Assembly: GCA_903835235.1 (NCBI GenBank)
Contig: CAILMF010000026.1
Span: 1-64,000, forward strand
DNA from: an uncultured Rhodospirillales bacterium
GTDB taxonomy: Bacteria > Pseudomonadota > Alphaproteobacteria > Acetobacterales > Acetobacteraceae
DNA length: 64,000 bases
Reading direction: 5' to 3'
The stretch's first letter is position 1; each line of letters opens with the position of its first letter. The notes under the pieces are model-generated. The model searched no databases and was not told the origin of the DNA. It saw only the letters and a list, made by a program, of their open reading frames with translations. Positions 59,883 through 64,000 of the stretch are shown here, in pieces. A program made the translations under genes and the position numbers.

Positions 59883-62465
59883 GTGGCTGGCCTGACCCAG
59901 CAAGCGCGTCGCATCCTGGGCGACCGCGTGCGCGGCGTGCGCAGCTGGCTGTTCCTGCTCGCGCTCGGCACCTTGCTGCCCTCGCTCTGCGTCGGGGGCG
60001 CCGCCGCCTGGCTGGCGGTGGACAGCAACCGCCGCACCGCCGAAGCCCGCCTGCTGGACACCGCTCGCGCCCTGGCCCTGGCCGTGGACCGGCAGATCGG
60101 GGAGCACATCTCGGCCCTGGTCACCCTGGCCGCCACCCCGGCCCTGGACAACGTCGTCGCCGACCTCACTGCCCTTCGCCCTCCGGCCGAGGCCATGGCG
60201 CGCCAGCTTGGCACCGCGGTGGTGCTGCGGGGCCCGGCGCCGGATTTCCGGCTGCAATTCAGCACCAGGCTGCCCGCCATCAGCCCGCCCCGGCTCACCA
60301 CCTCCAGCCTGGTCAACAGCGCCGCGCACCGCGCGCTGGAAACCGGCCTGCCGACGGTCAGCGACCTGATGCAGCTCGGCAATGGCGTGGAGCTGAATGT
60401 TGGGGTCTTCGTCCCGGTCATGCGCGACGGCCAGGCGCGGTTCGGCCTGGGCGCCATCCTGACCCCGGGCCGCCTCTCCCAATTGCTGGCCGGGCCTAGC
60501 CGTGATGACGGCGTCGTGGCCACCATCACGGATACGCAGGGCACCATCATCGCCCGCTCGCGCGATATCGACCGCATGCTCGGCCAACGCCGGCCGGACC
60601 GCGCGACGCCCCTGCCGGGCAGCAGCGGCATGATCAACGGCCGCAGCCTGGGCGATGGCGGCGCGGTGCGGGTCGGCTACGCGCAGATCGCCGTGGCGCC
60701 GGGCTGGACGCTCTGGGTCGCCCAGCCCGAGGCGCAGTTGGCCGCCGCCTGGCAACGCCCGGCGCTGATGCTGGGGCTCGGCGCCATGGTGGCGCTGGCC
60801 ATGGCGGCGGCCTTCGCCGTCCTGGTCGCCCGCCGCCTGGTCTCCCCGCTGGACCAGCTGGCCCGCCGCGCCGAGGCCAGCACCGCCAGCGCCGGCGCCG
60901 GCCCGCCGCTGGCCGCGATTCCACCCGCCCAGGTCTGGGAGCTGGAGCGCCTGCGCGTGGCGCTGGACGGCGCCGACCGCGCCATGCGCCAGCATTTGGC
61001 CTCGGAGCAGGAGGCGCATGCGGCGCTGCGCGACAGCGAGGCGCGCTTCCGCGCCATGGCCGACAACATCCCGCAGCTGGCCTGGATGGCGCGGCCGGAT
61101 GGCTGGCTGTTCTGGTACAACCAGCGTTGGTACGACTACACCGGCACCACGCTGGAACAGATGCAGGGCTGGGGCTGGCGCCAGGTCCACCACCCGGACC
61201 ACCTGGCCCGCGTGACGCTGCATTTCCGCGCCCGCGTGCAGGCCGGCGAACCGTGGGAGGACACCTTCCCGCTGCGCGGCCGCAACGGCGAATGGCGCTG
61301 GTACCTCTCCCGCGCATTGCCCATCCGCGACCGTGCCGGCCGGGTGACGCTGTGGTTTGGTACCAATACCGACATCACCGACCAGCGCGAGGCCGAGGCC
61401 GCGCTGGCCGCGAGCGAGGAACGCCTGCGCCTGGCCATCGACAGCACCGGCCTGGCCACGCTGGACGCAGACCTGGACAACGGCATCGCGGTCGCCACGC
61501 CCAACCTGTTCACCGCCCGCGGGCTGCCGGTGCCGCCGGATGGCCGCACCAGCCTGGCGGCCCTGCGCGCCACCGTCCACCCGGAGGACCGCGACCGCAT
61601 CATGGTGGAAGCCGGCCGGGCGGAGCGCGAAGGCGGCCTGTGCCACACCGTCCATCGGATCATCCGCGCCGACACCGGTGAGATCCGCTGGGTCGAGGTC
61701 ATCGCCAAGGTGCGGTTCGAACCGGATGGCCGGCGCCGCTGGATCAGCGTGCAGATCGACGTGACCGACCGCGTGGCCGCCGAGGATCAGCGCCTGCTGC
61801 TGGCGCGGGAGGTGGACCACCGCGCCAAGAACGTGCTGGCCGTGGTGCAGGCGCTGCTGGCGCTGACCCCCACCGGCAGCGAGGATGCCCGCCGCTTCGC
61901 CGAAGCGGTCGGCAGCCGGGTTGCCGCCATGGCCCGCGCCCATGCCCTGCTGGCGCGGGAACGCTGGGTGGGGGCCGAGCTGCGGACCCTGGTGGAGGAG
62001 GAGCTGGCGCCCTACGCCGCCAACCGCACGCAGGCGGTGCGGCTGGAAGGCCCGGTGCTGCGGCTGGCGGCCAGCCTGGCGCAGCCGCTTTCCCTGGTGC
62101 TGCATGAACTCGCGACCAACGCCGCCAAGTACGGCGCCCTGTCGCTGCCGGAAGGCAAGGTCTCGGTCAGCTGGTCCTGCACGGATGGCACGCTGCGCCT
62201 GCTGTGGCGGGAGAGCGGCGGGCCGCCCCTGGCCGGGCCGCCGCAGCGCATGGGCTTCGGCTCCCGCCTGGTGGAGCGGACGCTGCGCCACCAGCTGCGC
62301 GGCCGCGCCACCTTCACCTGGCTGGCGGAAGGGCTTGAATGCGCGCTGTCGCTGCCCCTGCCCCTGCCAGGCGCCGCGGAGGCAACGAACGCCGCCCCAG
62401 GCACGGACCGCTCCCAGGAGAACCCGACGCCCCCGGCCGCCCCAGGCGATAGCGCAGCCAAATGA
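59883..62465 (+). CDS. PAS-domain sensor histidine kinase of the HWE/HisKA_2 type
   Basis: The kinase has an N-terminal membrane helix (SWLFLLALGTLLPSLCVGGA), a periplasmic sensor region of about 230 residues, a second helix (LMLGLGAMVALAMAAAFAVLV) and a HAMP-like linker. Two PAS domains follow (MADNIPQLAWMARPDGWLFW ... and the DNGIAVATPNLF region with a PAC end). The kinase core has REVDHRAKNVLAVVQALLAL with the phospho-His and HELATNAAKYGALSLPEG for the N box. It signals in a stress or blue-light-like general pathway; no response regulator is adjacent. Start is uncertain: GTG 59883, or TTG 59847 or 59835. Confidence 0.85.
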   Translation: MAGLTQQARRILGDRVRGVRSWLFLLALGTLLPSLCVGGAAAWLAVDSNRRTAEARLLDTARALALAVDRQIGEHISALVTLAATPALDNVVADLTALRPPAEAMARQLGTAVVLRGPAPDFRLQFSTRLPAISPPRLTTSSLVNSAAHRALETGLPTVSDLMQLGNGVELNVGVFVPVMRDGQARFGLGAILTPGRLSQLLAGPSRDDGVVATITDTQGTIIARSRDIDRMLGQRRPDRATPLPGSSGMINGRSLGDGGAVRVGYAQIAVAPGWTLWVAQPEAQLAAAWQRPALMLGLGAMVALAMAAAFAVLVARRLVSPLDQLARRAEASTASAGAGPPLAAIPPAQVWELERLRVALDGADRAMRQHLASEQEAHAALRDSEARFRAMADNIPQLAWMARPDGWLFWYNQRWYDYTGTTLEQMQGWGWRQVHHPDHLARVTLHFRARVQAGEPWEDTFPLRGRNGEWRWYLSRALPIRDRAGRVTLWFGTNTDITDQREAEAALAASEERLRLAIDSTGLATLDADLDNGIAVATPNLFTARGLPVPPDGRTSLAALRATVHPEDRDRIMVEAGRAEREGGLCHTVHRIIRADTGEIRWVEVIAKVRFEPDGRRRWISVQIDVTDRVAAEDQRLLLAREVDHRAKNVLAVVQALLALTPTGSEDARRFAEAVGSRVAAMARAHALLARERWVGAELRTLVEEELAPYAANRTQAVRLEGPVLRLAASLAQPLSLVLHELATNAAKYGALSLPEGKVSVSWSCTDGTLRLLWRESGGPPLAGPPQRMGFGSRLVERTLRHQLRGRATFTWLAEGLECALSLPLPLPGAAEATNAAPGTDRSQENPTPPAAPGDSAAK

Positions 62466-62535
62466 GCCTCATCCGCCCGCGGCATTTGCCGCGGCGGCCC
62501 GGCAGCGCCACATGCGGGACAACAGGAGAACCCGC

Positions 62536-63024
62536 ATGACCACCACCCCCGCCCACCCGCAGCTCCGCATCGGCCATGTCCACCTGAAGGTGGCGGAGAT
62601 GGACCGGGCCCTGGCCTTCTGGCACGGGCTGATCGGGCTGGAGGTGACCCAGCGCATGGGCAGCCGCGCCGCCTTCCTCTCGGCCGGCGGCTATCACCAT
62701 CACATTGCTCTGAACACCTGGGAGAGCGCCGCCGGCACGCCGCCCGCCCCGGGCACCACCGGGCTGTACCATGTCGCGCTGCTCTACCCCGACCGCGCCG
62801 CGCTGGCCGGGGCGCTGAAGCGCCTGGTGGCGGCCGACTGGCCGCTGGAGGGCGCCGCCGACCACGGGGTTTCCGAGGCGATCTACCTGCGCGACCCCGA
62901 CGGCAACGGGGTGGAGCTGTACCGCGACCGGCCGGAAGCCGAATGGCCGCGCGATGCCAGCGGGCAGCTCAACATGAACAACGCCCCCTTCGACCTGCGC
63001 GCACTTCTGGCGGAGGCCGCCTGA
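62536..63024 (+). CDS. VOC-family protein (glyoxalase/extradiol-dioxygenase fold)
   Basis: The 162-residue protein has two beta-alpha-beta-beta-beta modules. Metal ligand candidates are His in RIGHVHLKVAEM, His in YHVALLYPDR and Glu in DPDGNGVELYRDRP; YHHHIALNTW holds more His residues. It resembles the first half of catechol dioxygenase-like or fosfomycin-type VOC enzymes. AGGAG precedes the ATG. A palindrome CCGCGGCA/TGCCGCGG lies just upstream, after the kinase stop. The substrate is unknown. Confidence 0.85.
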   Translation: MTTTPAHPQLRIGHVHLKVAEMDRALAFWHGLIGLEVTQRMGSRAAFLSAGGYHHHIALNTWESAAGTPPAPGTTGLYHVALLYPDRAALAGALKRLVAADWPLEGAADHGVSEAIYLRDPDGNGVELYRDRPEAEWPRDASGQLNMNNAPFDLRALLAEAA

Positions 63025-63057
63025 CCGCCCCTTGCATGTGTTGCAGCGCACAACGAT

Positions 63058-64000
63058 ATGGAGCGCATGCAATATGCAACTCCCGGGCCTGATCCACGTC
63101 GGCCAGCCCCGGGTCTTGTACGCGCCTTCCTCGGGCTGGCCGGCGGCTATTGGCGCGGGCCAGGTTGTGCCACCCCCTGGGGCCTGGCGCTGGGCCTGCT
63201 GACGCTGAACGCGCTGGAAGTGGCGCTGCTGCTGCGGCTGAACCGCTGGAATCGCGACCTGTTCGACGCCCTGGAGCGCCACGCCGAGCTGGCGGTGCTG
63301 GCCGGCTGCGGCGCCGTGCTGGCGCTGCTGGCCGCCGGCTTCGGCCTGGCCTCCTACCTCAACATGCTGGCCCGGCGCCGGCTGGCGCTGGGCTGGCGTG
63401 GCTGGCTGACCGCCCGGCTGACCCTGGCCTGGCTGGCCGGCGAAGGCACGCCGGAGGCCGGCCACGCCAATGCCGATGGCCGCATTGCCGAGGATGCCCG
63501 GATCGCCACCGAGGAAGCCGTCGAGCTCGCCTGCTCGCTCTCCCAGGGGCTGATGCGGCTGGCCTGCTTCGTCGGCGTGCTGTGGGCGCTCTCGGCGCAT
63601 CCGGCCTATGACCTGGCCGGCTTCCAGGTGGCGCTGCCCGGCTACCTGCTGTGGTTCGCCATGCTCTATGCCGGGTTCGGCATCTGCATCGCCAGCCTGC
63701 TGAGCCGGCCGCTGGTGTACAGCACCGAGCAGCGCCAGACCTCCGAGGCCGAGTACCGCGTGGCGCTGGTGACCGCGCGCGACGCCACCGGGGGCGCGCC
63801 CGCCAAGCGCCTGGCCGGGCTGTTCGGCGACATCGCCCGCGCCTTCGGCCGGCAGACCCGCGCCGCGGCCCGGCTGCAGCTGTTCGGCGTGGGCAACCTG
63901 CGGCTTGGCACCGGGCTGCCCTTCCTGCTGGCCACGCCGGCCTACCTGGCGGGGGTGGTGACGCTGGGCTGGGTGATACAGGCGGCCCAGGCCTTCCAGG
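63058..64000 (+). CDS. SbmA/BacA-like ABC transporter, N-terminal part (continues past window)
   Basis: The open frame runs off the window edge with 314 residues visible. It carries LNRWNRDLFDALE and GHANADGRIAEDARIATEEAVEL, the membrane-domain motifs of the SbmA/BacA/YddA (ABCD-like) exporters. At least four hydrophobic segments are present, including LAVLAGCGAVLALLAAGFGL. The ATP-binding half, if fused as in YddA, lies beyond the edge. The start is ATG 63058 or 63067. BacA-type proteins import peptides or shape very-long-chain lipids; which is meant here is open. Confidence 0.75.
   Translation, partial: MERMQYATPGPDPRRPAPGLVRAFLGLAGGYWRGPGCATPWGLALGLLTLNALEVALLLRLNRWNRDLFDALERHAELAVLAGCGAVLALLAAGFGLASYLNMLARRRLALGWRGWLTARLTLAWLAGEGTPEAGHANADGRIAEDARIATEEAVELACSLSQGLMRLACFVGVLWALSAHPAYDLAGFQVALPGYLLWFAMLYAGFGICIASLLSRPLVYSTEQRQTSEAEYRVALVTARDATGGAPAKRLAGLFGDIARAFGRQTRAAARLQLFGVGNLRLGTGLPFLLATPAYLAGVVTLGWVIQAAQAFQ

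Overview
The window is one long stretch of GC-rich (about 70%) alphaproteobacterial chromosome. Gene content and protein style point to Acetobacteraceae, probably a Roseomonas-like organism: an unusual number of solitary Bug/TctC solute receptors, compact operons with 1-8 bp start/stop overlaps, many GTG/TTG starts, and an alphaproteobacterial RpoH. This placement is inference from style; no rRNA is present.

Left part (1-7.2 kb): the end of a MaoC-type dehydratase, a secreted metallophosphoesterase on the other strand, then a seven-gene queuosine operon queA-tgt-queF-queG-queC-queD-queE, with each junction overlapping. From 14.4 kb back to 7.2 kb (minus strand) runs a tightly overlapped operon of two tandem Bug receptors, a two-subunit molybdenum hydroxylase (IorAB type), a dihydroxyphthalate-decarboxylase-like protein, a third Bug receptor and, oddly, a NucS-like nuclease. 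Next come an alpha-E / circular ATP-grasp pair, a ThDP enzyme, and an amidase with a tiny partner subunit.

Middle part (20.6-45 kb): catabolic and transport genes. They include a D-2-hydroxyacid dehydrogenase plus a mandelate-racemase-type enzyme, more Bug receptors, a cyclase-family hydrolase, a GAF protein, an epimerase, a GST, RutA with a cysteine hydrolase, a TetR-controlled EmrAB-type efflux pump with a visible operator, a creatininase/peptide-receptor operon, and a seven-gene plus-strand operon (MBL hydrolase, amino-acid-type receptor, LigB/LigA ring-cleavage dioxygenase, amidohydrolase, SDR, dihydroorotase-like enzyme) that looks like a pathway for an aromatic or N-heterocyclic compound.

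45.2-57.1 kb is an integrated element of about 11.9 kb at the 3' end of a tRNA-Glu(CUC) gene. It has a P4-type tyrosine integrase, paired TGTGGGGTA arm-type repeats just inside both ends, a HigBA toxin-antitoxin pair, an unrecognised AT-richer cargo gene, an excisionase-like HTH protein, a CHC2-like small protein and Toprim-helicase, several small element proteins, a cluster of CATAGGG repeats, and a large MmeI-type restriction-modification enzyme. It has no capsid or conjugation genes, so it resembles a satellite or integrative element carrying defence cargo.

Right part (57.1-64 kb): core genes, namely tRNA-Glu, a small membrane protein, an RluD-type pseudouridine synthase, rpoH with a good promoter and terminator, a PAS/HWE-type histidine kinase, a VOC protein, and the beginning of an SbmA/BacA-like ABC transporter cut by the window edge.
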